DNA from: Bryobacterales bacterium
GTDB lineage: Bacteria; Acidobacteriota; Terriglobia; Bryobacterales; Bryobacteraceae
NCBI GenBank assembly: GCA_003132905.1
Contig: PKZC01000093.1
Coordinates: forward strand, 1,014 to 11,551
Direction: 5' to 3'
DNA: 10,538 nucleotides
Shown here: positions 1-6,449 of the stretch, in pieces
How the letters are laid out: each line of letters opens with the position of its first letter
Numbering within the stretch: the stretch's first letter is position 1
Notes under the pieces: model-generated
Database searches by the model: none
Told to the model about the DNA's origin: nothing
The model's input: only the letters and a program-made list of their open reading frames with translations
Made by a program: the position numbers and the translations under genes

Positions 1-135
1 TTCGAGGAGCACGAAAAGGTGCTGGTTTCCGCTGCCTTGGGGCGATCGAATGGTAACCAATCCGAAGCAGCCAGAACGCTGCGCATCAGCCGGGACCGCT
101 TGCGCTACAAGATGGCCAAGTACAATCTGCGCTAG
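1..135 (+). CDS. C-terminal end of a sigma-54-dependent (NtrC/Fis-type) transcriptional regulator, partial
   Basis: The frame is open from the first base and ends at a TAG at 133-135, giving 44 residues of a protein that begins outside the window. The tail NQSEAARTLRISRDRLRYKM is a typical Fis-family helix-turn-helix: alanines and a leucine of helix 1-2, then the recognition helix with RDRLRYK. The preceding stretch (FEEHEKVLVSAALGRSNGN) matches the linker helix that precedes this domain in NtrC-type activators. In such proteins the domain binds upstream activator sequences, while a missing AAA+ domain contacts sigma-54. The family is inferred from the HTH alone; a stand-alone Fis-like protein is the alternative. 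The stop lies one base from the stop of the convergent ankyrin gene. Confidence 0.85.
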   Translation, partial: FEEHEKVLVSAALGRSNGNQSEAARTLRISRDRLRYKMAKYNLR

Positions 136-136
136 A

Positions 137-1651
137 TCACTTCGCGGCCGTCTCGCCCAGTTTTTTCAACAAAGCCGCGGTGTCTTCGTGCACATCGATG
201 CGCTGTCCGCCCCGGCTGTTACCACCGGCGCGGCCCATGGCGGAATCGATGGGCGTCTTACCCTTCAAATCCACGGCGTTCAGGTTCGCATGGTGATCCA
301 CTAGAAACTGCACCACGTCGTTCCAACCCCAGAAAGCCGCGCCATGCAGGGGCGTCTGGCCCCGGCTATCGGCCGCATTGATCTCGCCACCTGCGGCAAG
401 CAAAGGCTCAAGCGAAGCGAGCGATCGCTGCTGAACGTCGGGCGTGGTGAAGACGCCGCGCGTATCGGCATCCACCGAGCCCAAGCCGGCCGCCGCCATG
501 GTGGGCGTGGTACCGCGAAGGTTCGGAAGATTCACCAGCGCGCCATGCGCCAGCAATAACTTGATGGCCGGCGCATCCAGCGCTTTCGCCGCGCGCAGCA
601 ACGGCGTTACGCCAATGGTCAACATCTGATCCACACCGCGATCCGCGCCCACGGAACGGAAAGGAGGCAGCAGCTTCAACTGCAGATTCGGGTTCGCGCC
701 TTTGTCCAAAAGCAGTTCGGTGATCTCGAGTGGCGTGGTTTCATCGAGCGACGGGCCATCCGCTCTTCCGCCGTGCGGGATGGTGTTCATATCCACCGCG
801 CAGTACAGCGGGCTGCGGCCCCACCAATCCCACTTGTCGACCATCGCGCCCTTTTCGATCAGATACTTTGCCGCATCGAAGTGGGCATTGGTGATCGACA
901 TGATGAGCGGCGTGACGCCCTCCGGATCAGGCACGTTCAGTTTCGCGCCGGCTTCCACCAGACTCTGGACGCAGGATAAACAACCTTCGCGAGTGGCGTA
1001 GAGCAGCGGAGTGAATCCACCGTAGGATTGGTGCAGGGCGCGCGGCTCAGAGCTGACTTGCGCCAGCCATTCCTCAACATGCGACCGGGCGTTGACATCG
1101 GCGCTATGTGCGATCAACTCGCGCACCATGGCGGGCTGGCTTTCCGCCGACGCCCACATCAGCGCGGTCTGTTCTTTCTGGTTTTCCTTGGCGTCGACGT
1201 GCGCGCCATGCTCGAGCAGCAGCTTGGCGGCGGCCACGTTCTCGGTGCGCGCGATCAGCATCATCGCCGTCTGGCCGTCGGCGCTCGGTGAATCCGGGTC
1301 TGCGCCCGCTTTGAGCAGCTTCTCGATAATGGCGACATTACCGAGAAACGCCGCTTCGGACATTGGCGTCGCGCCAAATTGGTTCTTGGCTTTGGCATCG
1401 GCGCCCGCGCGCAGCAGCCGGTCCACCAAGTCGACGTCGCCGTTGTGCACGGCCCAATGCAACGCCGTGGTGCCGTCGGACGTTGGCGTGTTCACGTTCG
1501 CATGATGGTCGATCAGTTCGATCGCCGCGTCGCGGTTGCGCTGCTTTACCAGATCGACCAGCGATGCGTCGCCTGCGACGCCAGCGATCAGCGGGACAAA
1601 ACCGATAGCCGCGATGACGACCGCAGCCACGAACGAAGTCTTTCCGCGCAT
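137..1651 (-). CDS. Exported ankyrin-repeat protein
   Basis: A 504-residue protein made almost entirely of ankyrin repeats. Residues 1-27 form a signal peptide (basic MRGK, then a long hydrophobic run ending near AGVAG), so it should act in the periplasm or outside. I count about 12 repeats from residue 28 to the end, each with variants of the G-TPLH-A and LL--GAD-N consensus (e.g. DGTTALHWAVHNGDVDLV near residue 60). Two repeats, near residues 285-320 and 385-420, carry insertions. Ankyrin repeats bind other proteins; no catalytic domain is visible. The ATG at 1651 is supported by a strong GGAGGT ribosome-binding site five bases upstream, lying inside the end of the DUF1552 gene, with only 1 bp between the two genes. 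Co-occurrence with DUF1592 and DUF1552 genes is, from memory, common in Acidobacteria, which suggests a partner of that complex. The function itself is unknown. Confidence 0.93.
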   Translation of the reverse strand: MRGKTSFVAAVVIAAIGFVPLIAGVAGDASLVDLVKQRNRDAAIELIDHHANVNTPTSDGTTALHWAVHNGDVDLVDRLLRAGADAKAKNQFGATPMSEAAFLGNVAIIEKLLKAGADPDSPSADGQTAMMLIARTENVAAAKLLLEHGAHVDAKENQKEQTALMWASAESQPAMVRELIAHSADVNARSHVEEWLAQVSSEPRALHQSYGGFTPLLYATREGCLSCVQSLVEAGAKLNVPDPEGVTPLIMSITNAHFDAAKYLIEKGAMVDKWDWWGRSPLYCAVDMNTIPHGGRADGPSLDETTPLEITELLLDKGANPNLQLKLLPPFRSVGADRGVDQMLTIGVTPLLRAAKALDAPAIKLLLAHGALVNLPNLRGTTPTMAAAGLGSVDADTRGVFTTPDVQQRSLASLEPLLAAGGEINAADSRGQTPLHGAAFWGWNDVVQFLVDHHANLNAVDLKGKTPIDSAMGRAGGNSRGGQRIDVHEDTAALLKKLGETAAK

Positions 1652-1652
1652 G

Positions 1653-2969
1653 TTAGACCTCCGCGAACTTGCCGGAACTGTCGCCGAACCGATCGAGCGG
1701 CACGCCGGCGCGGTCCAGCACGGTGAGCAGCATGTTGGCGAGGGGCGTCTGGTCGGGATACTTCAAGTGCTGGCCGCCCTTCACCGTCTTCCAGCCGCCT
1801 ACCAGTGCGGTGGGCAGCGGATAGTGGTTATGCAGGTTGCTGTTGCTCATGTTGCTGCCGTAGAGGATCATCGAGTGATCCAGCAGGTTGCCGTCGCCAT
1901 CCTGCAGCTTCGACAGTTTGAGGAGGAACAGCGCGAAAAGCTGGGTGTGATAGGTCTGGATTTTCACCAGCCGGTCCATCTTGGCCTGCTCGTTGTTGTG
2001 GTGCGAAAGCGGATGGAACGCATCGGGAACGCCGATCTGGTTGTAGGTGAGATTGCTGACCTCAGCGGCCATCATCATGCTAAACACCCGCGTCATCTTG
2101 GCCTGGAAGGCTAGCGCGATCAGATCGAACATAAGGCCGATGTGCGGCTCGAATTGCGCGGGCGTCGCGCCGGGGGCATTCGGGAGGTTGAGGTGCGACA
2201 GATCGTGCGCTTCCATCTTTTCGATGCGGCGCTCGATTTCGCGAACCGTATCCAGATAGTCGCTCAACATGACGCGATCCTGGGGACCCAGCGTACGCTG
2301 CAGGTCGGTGGCTTCGGTCGAGATCAAATCCAGGATGCTGGCATATTGTTTCCCGAGCACCTTGCGCTCCGCTGCGGTATCGCCCTGGCCAAACAGCCGT
2401 TGGAACAGCTTGCGCGGCTCGGTCTCCATGGGCAGCGGCGTGGTGGGTGTACGGAACGAAATGGTTCCCGAATAGCTGCAGCCAAAATCGCGATCGCAGG
2501 AACCGCCGCCTCCGCGTCCTTCAATGGCAACTTCGAGCGATGGCAGCGGAGTATCTTGTCCGATGTGCGCGGCCGCGATCTGGTCGATGGTAGGACCACA
2601 GAAGGGGTCCTGCGTGGCGCGGGGATGCACGCAGTTCAACCACGTTCCCGGGGTAATGGCGTGGACCGCGGGGCTGATGGCCGGCTTGTTCTCCAGGCCG
2701 CTGACGATGGTCAATTGCTTTTGGAACGGCGCGAGCGGTTTCAGAATCGTGGGCAGGTCGAAGGTGCCGCCTTCGGTCTTCGGAGTCCAATGCTCCATGA
2801 TGGCGCCGTGCGGGAAATAGATGAACCCCATGTGCGGCGAGGGAGTGGCCGCGGTCTGCGCCAAGGCGGTGTTCGCGGGAATCATGGCGTCCAGCAGCGG
2901 CAGCGCCATGGTGACGCCTAAGCCGCGCAAGAACGTGCGGCGCTCGAGATGTTTCTTGGTGTTGAACAT
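1653..2969 (-). CDS. Tat-exported DUF1552 family protein
   Basis: A 438-residue protein of the DUF1552 family, which has no established biochemical role. Residues 1-38 are a twin-arginine signal: ERRTFLRGLG at 9-18, a hydrophobic stretch, then an AxA-type cleavage site near ALAQ. Folded export, possibly with a cofactor, is therefore likely. Recognisable family segments are YFPHGAIMEHWTP (about 51-63), a glycine-rich patch with two cysteines (GRGGGGSCDRDFGCSYSG, about 151-168), and a C-terminal LYGSNMSNSNLHNHYPLP with clustered His and Asn. The frame is open 30 bases further upstream to an ATG at 2999, but the ATG at 2969 is preferred: it has AAGGAG five bases upstream and puts the RR motif at the usual distance from the N-terminus. 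DUF1552 genes usually sit beside DUF1592-type cytochrome genes, as here (48-bp gap), so the pair probably works together in the periplasm. Confidence 0.93.
   Translation of the reverse strand: MFNTKKHLERRTFLRGLGVTMALPLLDAMIPANTALAQTAATPSPHMGFIYFPHGAIMEHWTPKTEGGTFDLPTILKPLAPFQKQLTIVSGLENKPAISPAVHAITPGTWLNCVHPRATQDPFCGPTIDQIAAAHIGQDTPLPSLEVAIEGRGGGGSCDRDFGCSYSGTISFRTPTTPLPMETEPRKLFQRLFGQGDTAAERKVLGKQYASILDLISTEATDLQRTLGPQDRVMLSDYLDTVREIERRIEKMEAHDLSHLNLPNAPGATPAQFEPHIGLMFDLIALAFQAKMTRVFSMMMAAEVSNLTYNQIGVPDAFHPLSHHNNEQAKMDRLVKIQTYHTQLFALFLLKLSKLQDGDGNLLDHSMILYGSNMSNSNLHNHYPLPTALVGGWKTVKGGQHLKYPDQTPLANMLLTVLDRAGVPLDRFGDSSGKFAEV
1657..1662 (-). promoter_or_regulatory. Ribosome-binding site of the ankyrin gene
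   Basis: GGAGGT on the minus strand, five bases before the ATG at 1651. It lies within the last codons of the DUF1552 gene and fixes the ankyrin start. It also indicates that the two genes share one transcript. Confidence 0.7.
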
Positions 2970-2974
2970 TCTCT

Positions 2975-2980
2975 CTCCTT
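2975..2980 (-). promoter_or_regulatory. Ribosome-binding site of the DUF1552 gene
   Basis: AAGGAG on the minus strand, five bases before the ATG at 2969. It decides this start over the in-frame ATG at 2999, which has no comparable site. Confidence 0.7.
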
Positions 2981-3002
2981 CAATTCCCTCTTGCTGCACG
3001 CA

Positions 3003-3030
3003 CTAAAGCTGCGCGCCCTAATGCTGCGCG
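3003..3030. repeat. Short tandem duplication around the DUF1592 stop codon
   Basis: CTAAAGCTGCGCG (3003-3015) and CTAATGCTGCGCG (3018-3030) match at 12 of 13 bases with a 15-bp period. The copy nearer 3018 contains the real TAG stop (minus strand). The other copy supplies a second in-frame TAG five codons downstream. Confidence 0.6.
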
Positions 3031-5354
3031 GAAGCTACCTGCACCTGCTTGGGCGCGGCTTCCGGCACTCTTTCCATCTGAAACGGCGCACTCTTCACGA
3101 TTCCCATCACGATGGACGAAAAGCGGTAGTTGTCCCGCGCGGCATCGCGGACGATCTTACGGACGGTCGGCATGTCGTAAGGCTCCAAACCCCGGCCCAG
3201 CGCATAGATCAAGAACTTTTCCGTCATGGTTTGCACAAACTCGGCGGGACGCGACATCAGCGCTTTCCGCAGGTCGTCCGGACCGGTAACCACGGTGCCA
3301 TCCATTAACTTGCCGGATGCGTCGATAGCGGTTCGAGTGAAGCGGTCTTTGTTGCGCCATGCGCCGACGGTGTCGAAGTTTTCGAGCGCGAATCCCAGCG
3401 GATCGATCACGCCGTGACAGGCATTGCAAGTGGGATTGGCGCGGTGCATTTCCATGGTCTCGCGCACCGTATGGGGCTTCTCGCCTTCTTTGTTTTCCTT
3501 GAATGCGGGAACATTGGGCGGCGGTGGCGACGGCGGCGTGCCGGTTATGTTTTCGAGGATATAGTTGCCGCGCAGCACCACCGACGTGCGGTTGGCGTAC
3601 GACGTCACCATCAAAATCGCGCCCTTGCCGAGCAATCCATAGCGTTTGGAATCGGGCAGAATCACGCGCAGGAATTCTTCGCCGCGCACGTCCGGAATGC
3701 CGTAGTGCAGCGCTAGGCGCTCATTGACGAAGGTATAGTTCGCCGTCAGCAAATCCAGGACGCTGTGATCTTCGCGCTGGATGCTATCGGCAAACAATTC
3801 CAGCTCGCGGCGGAACGCGGTGCGCAGGCTGGGGTCGAAGTTCGGATAGATGAAGGGGTCTGGATCGATCTGATCGATATCGCGCAACTTCAGCCATTCC
3901 GACGCGAAGTTGGTAACTAGCGAGCGCGATTTGTCGCTCGAAAGCATGCGGCGAACCTGCTGTTCGAAGATCTTGGGGTCCTTCAGCTTGCCCTGTTCGG
4001 CCACGGCCAACAGTTCGTCGTCGGGAACAGTGCTCCACAAGAAAAACGAAAGGCGCGACGCCAGTTCCAGATCGTTCACGCGATAGTTCGATCCAGGCGC
4101 CAGAGTTGGCGGGGGCGGTTCCGCCCGGTAGAGAAACTTCGGACTCGCGATAATCGCGATAATGCCGTTTTGAATCCCACCCTCGAAAGTGCCCGAGTTC
4201 GCCCGGCCTTCTTTGAAGAAAGCCATGGGCGCCGCCAGATCCTTTTGAGTGATGGGACGCCGGAAGGCGCGATGCGCGACGCTGGCGAGAATACGGGCCG
4301 CGCAGGAATCTTCTTCGCTCTCGCTGGGCGGCTTGCACACAAAAATCCGCGCTCGGCTATCGGTCTCCACCGGTTTGCCGGTTGGATGGAACGGACCGAC
4401 GATCGTGATTGCTGGTCCCGCGGGCGCTCTTCGGCCTCCAGGTCCTGCGCCGCCGGGAGGAAGACCATAACCAGGAAACGCCCGGCCTGGAACGAATGAC
4501 TGCAGCATCCCCTCCGGTTCCGCAAAACTGTGGGCCGGCGCAGTAAGGCCAAGTTGATGCACCCCGGCTTTCACTTTCACGAAGCCGTTCAAAGATACCG
4601 GAAGCCCATCCAGAGTGAGAACTGGATTCGGACCGGCGATCGTGAACTCGTAGTCCCCATCGAACGGGAAACGATATTCCGCCGCAATTCCGCCCTGCGT
4701 GCCGAGCGGCAGGTTCGACGGATCGGCGGGCTCGCCATGCAGGACCACTTTCATGGGCTCCGTGGGCGGCGGATGCCCAATCGCCATCCGGCTCACTTCG
4801 CGCGCTGCTGAGATGTATTGATCGAGAAACGAAGGCGAGACTTTGAGAACGTTCGCGATGTTGTCAAAGCCGTCGCTGATATCGTCTCTGGGAAGCAGAG
4901 CCGCTGCGTCCACATCCACGCCCAAAACATCCTTCATGGCATTGGCATATTCGGCGCGATTCAACCGGTGCAGCGAAACGGTTCCAGGATTGGGAGATTC
5001 GAGCGCGGCTTGATCGAGCGATGCTTCCAGAAACGTCACGAACGAATTGACCGTGGCCAGATCGGGCCGCGGCATGCCCGGAGGCGGCATCATCCCACCC
5101 CGCAGCTTGCGGACTGCTCGCTCCCACACGGCGGCATCTTTGCCGACATGCGTGAGATCCATGGTGTCGAAAGTCAGGTTCGCCGTCTTGAGTTTCTGGT
5201 TATGACAGGTAACGCAATAGTGATCGAGCATGGCTCGATGCGCGGAGAGGGACGCGGAAGAAGCCGTCGATGGCCGCGTGGTGGAGGCGGCACGCAACTG
5301 CAGCGATACCGGTAGTACCAGCGCGAAGGAAACCGCCACAACCCAGTGACGCAT
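3018..5354 (-). CDS. Exported c-type cytochrome protein with DUF1587-DUF1595-DUF1592-DUF1588-DUF1585 domains
   Basis: A 778-residue protein with a signal peptide (residues 1-23, MRHWVVAVSF onward, ending LQLRA) and two haem c motifs: CVTCH at 47-51 and CNACH at 643-647. From family knowledge the order is: N-terminal cytochrome-like segment (about 40-115); DUF1587 (LHRLNRAEYANAMKDVLGVD, about 128-190); a beta-rich segment resembling a carbohydrate-binding module (about 220-275); a Gly/Pro-rich linker (about 290-315); DUF1595 (VAHRAFRRPIT, about 355-415); DUF1592 (ASRLSFFLWSTVPDDELL, about 425-555); DUF1588 (about 570-670, including the second haem site and DPLGFALENFD); and DUF1585 (about 705-770). 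These proteins are common in Planctomycetes and Acidobacteria; their substrate is unknown, but electron transfer in the periplasm is likely. The ATG at 5354 is chosen because it begins the signal peptide; the frame continues upstream into the MBL-fold gene. GGGGAG lies 12 bases before it. Confidence 0.94.
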   Translation of the reverse strand: MRHWVVAVSFALVLPVSLQLRAASTTRPSTASSASLSAHRAMLDHYCVTCHNQKLKTANLTFDTMDLTHVGKDAAVWERAVRKLRGGMMPPPGMPRPDLATVNSFVTFLEASLDQAALESPNPGTVSLHRLNRAEYANAMKDVLGVDVDAAALLPRDDISDGFDNIANVLKVSPSFLDQYISAAREVSRMAIGHPPPTEPMKVVLHGEPADPSNLPLGTQGGIAAEYRFPFDGDYEFTIAGPNPVLTLDGLPVSLNGFVKVKAGVHQLGLTAPAHSFAEPEGMLQSFVPGRAFPGYGLPPGGAGPGGRRAPAGPAITIVGPFHPTGKPVETDSRARIFVCKPPSESEEDSCAARILASVAHRAFRRPITQKDLAAPMAFFKEGRANSGTFEGGIQNGIIAIIASPKFLYRAEPPPPTLAPGSNYRVNDLELASRLSFFLWSTVPDDELLAVAEQGKLKDPKIFEQQVRRMLSSDKSRSLVTNFASEWLKLRDIDQIDPDPFIYPNFDPSLRTAFRRELELFADSIQREDHSVLDLLTANYTFVNERLALHYGIPDVRGEEFLRVILPDSKRYGLLGKGAILMVTSYANRTSVVLRGNYILENITGTPPSPPPPNVPAFKENKEGEKPHTVRETMEMHRANPTCNACHGVIDPLGFALENFDTVGAWRNKDRFTRTAIDASGKLMDGTVVTGPDDLRKALMSRPAEFVQTMTEKFLIYALGRGLEPYDMPTVRKIVRDAARDNYRFSSIVMGIVKSAPFQMERVPEAAPKQVQVASAQH

Positions 5355-5366
5355 TATGTTTTTGTT

Positions 5367-5372
5367 CTCCCC
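5367..5372 (-). promoter_or_regulatory. Probable ribosome-binding site of the cytochrome/DUF1592 gene
   Basis: GGGGAG on the minus strand lies 12 bases before the ATG at 5354, within the 23-bp gap after the MBL-fold gene stop. The spacing is longer than ideal, but no better site is present. Confidence 0.45.
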
Positions 5373-5377
5373 TGTCC

Positions 5378-6325
5378 CTAAACGATTCCGCCCAGCTCCC
5401 GCACGTGTCCCCACAGGCCTCGATAAGCCAGCTCGATAAACAAGTCCGGACTGCCCCATTTCGCGTCAAAATCCTTGGTTGGCGCGGCGGCGATGATCTC
5501 TTTCGGCCCCAGCCCCTGCTTCATCAGCTTTACGATTTGGTCCTTGAGCGTAGCGAGCATCTGGTTCTCGGCTTCCAAATCCATGTGTGTCAGCAGAGGT
5601 CCATTTCCAGGGACGATGCGCGTGTCGTCATTGGTTACTTTTAGCAGGGCCTTTTGGCCATCCAGCATGCCACCCAGCCAGCCGCCGGTGGAATAATCCA
5701 CGATCGGGTACGAGCCCGACGCGACCACGTCTCCGGCCGCCAGGATGTTCGGCCCTGGAAAGTAAACGTAGATGTCGCCATCGGTATGGGCTTGCATCAT
5801 ATAGCCATATTCGACCGGCTCTGGGCCGAACATCATCTTTTGCACGCCCGTATAGAAGGTTAGATTCGGCAGCGACTGCTTCGGATGCGGCTCATAGGTG
5901 CGTTTCTGCCATCCCACGTCGATTTCGGTACCCAGCCAGAGCTTGGTATTTTCGTGCGCGATGATTTTAGCGCCGGCTTTGCCGAGCGCTTCGTTCGAAC
6001 CCGTGTGTATGGGGTGCCAGCAGGTGTTAAACAGCACTTTCACCGGTTTGCCACCTGACTTTTCGGCCACCAGTTGCAACAATTCCTGGGACCGTTCAGC
6101 GGATCCGCCGTTCACCAGTAAGACACTATCCGGGCCAAGAACCGCCAGGACGTTACCGCCCGCGCCGGTAATCTGAAGGAACGTATCGGTAAGCTTGTTA
6201 ACTTCCAGCGGCGTGGCCGTAGGCGCGGAGGCAGTCTGGGCGAAGGCGTGATGGGCGAGCGTTACGCCAGCCGCGCCACCCACAAGATTCCGCAGAAATC
6301 CCCGGCGGTGAGATGAATGAAGCAC
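5378..6325 (-). CDS. Tat-exported metallo-beta-lactamase-fold protein with altered metal-binding motifs
   Basis: A 315-residue protein of the MBL-fold hydrolase superfamily. The N-terminus (HRRGFLRNLVGG at 6-17, then a hydrophobic stretch ending HHAFAQ) is a twin-arginine signal. The fold is recognisable from GGNVLAVLGPDSVLLVNGG (56-74), the active-site loop region (about 98-127), HTDGDIYVYFPGPNILAAGD (180-199) and IVPGNGPLLTH (237-247). The usual HxHxDH is replaced: residues 101-108 read TCWHPIHT, so the first His is Cys102 and the Asp is Ile106. The motif-1 Asp is Asn72 and the late GHG histidine is Asn241, while His104, His107, His180 and Asp199 remain. It may bind one metal, use different ligands, or have lost hydrolase activity. 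The start is a GTG at 6325; no upstream ATG exists in frame and the ribosome-binding site is weak. It is probably the first gene of the minus-strand operon. Confidence 0.88.
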   Translation of the reverse strand: MLHSSHRRGFLRNLVGGAAGVTLAHHAFAQTASAPTATPLEVNKLTDTFLQITGAGGNVLAVLGPDSVLLVNGGSAERSQELLQLVAEKSGGKPVKVLFNTCWHPIHTGSNEALGKAGAKIIAHENTKLWLGTEIDVGWQKRTYEPHPKQSLPNLTFYTGVQKMMFGPEPVEYGYMMQAHTDGDIYVYFPGPNILAAGDVVASGSYPIVDYSTGGWLGGMLDGQKALLKVTNDDTRIVPGNGPLLTHMDLEAENQMLATLKDQIVKLMKQGLGPKEIIAAAPTKDFDAKWGSPDLFIELAYRGLWGHVRELGGIV

Positions 6326-6396
6326 TTGTACCAGTTTACATCCGATGCACGCAAATCGGCGATCATTTCCAGCCCATTAAGTACTTGTCGATGGAT

Positions 6397-6424
6397 TTGG
6401 TTTGGAATAGTGCATCGCTATGAT
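6397..6424 (+). promoter_or_regulatory. Candidate sigma-70 promoter of the selenium-binding-protein operon
   Basis: A -35-like TTGGTT (6397-6402) and a good -10 TATGAT (6419-6424) are 16 bp apart. Transcription would start near 6431, between the -10 box and the ribosome-binding site at 6441. This supports translation from 6450 and not from the ATG at 6420, which lies inside the -10 box. The -35 match is weak. Confidence 0.4.
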
Positions 6425-6440
6425 AGAATCCGTCCAGAAC

Positions 6441-6444
6441 GGAG
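6441..6444 (+). promoter_or_regulatory. Ribosome-binding site of the selenium-binding-protein gene
   Basis: GGAG lies five bases before the ATG at 6450. This decides the start over the in-frame ATG at 6420, which would only add ten residues unlike the family. Confidence 0.6.
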
Positions 6445-6449
6445 CCCCG

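Larger units (their letters stand above)
6326..6449. promoter_or_regulatory. Divergent intergenic control region with symmetric inverted repeat
   Basis: This 124-bp gap separates the divergent MBL-fold and selenium-binding-protein genes, so it must hold promoters for both operons. It contains a perfect 8-bp inverted repeat: CGATGCAC at 6343-6350 and GTGCATCG at 6410-6417, separated by 59 bp and centred at 6380, close to the middle of the gap. Read outward on each strand, GTGCATCG is immediately followed by an AT-rich, -10-like stretch (CTATGATAG on plus, GATGTAAAC on minus). That arrangement suggests paired operator/promoter elements, but an 8-bp repeat can arise by chance. Confidence 0.4.

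Noticed and set aside
1536..2921. Long plus-strand open frames of about 190 and 260 codons opposite the DUF1552 gene
   Set aside because: They lie antisense to a gene with clear family motifs, have no ribosome-binding sites or recognisable domains, and are the expected by-product of GC-rich codon use.
4070..4552. Alternative minus-strand frames within the cytochrome/DUF1592 gene, considered as a possible frameshift
   Set aside because: The main frame is unbroken from signal peptide to the C-terminal domain with all family blocks in order, so no frameshift is needed.
6420..6449. Upstream ATG at 6420 as start of the selenium-binding-protein gene
   Set aside because: It falls inside the likely -10 box, lacks a ribosome-binding site and adds residues not typical of the family; the ATG at 6450 has GGAG at the right distance.
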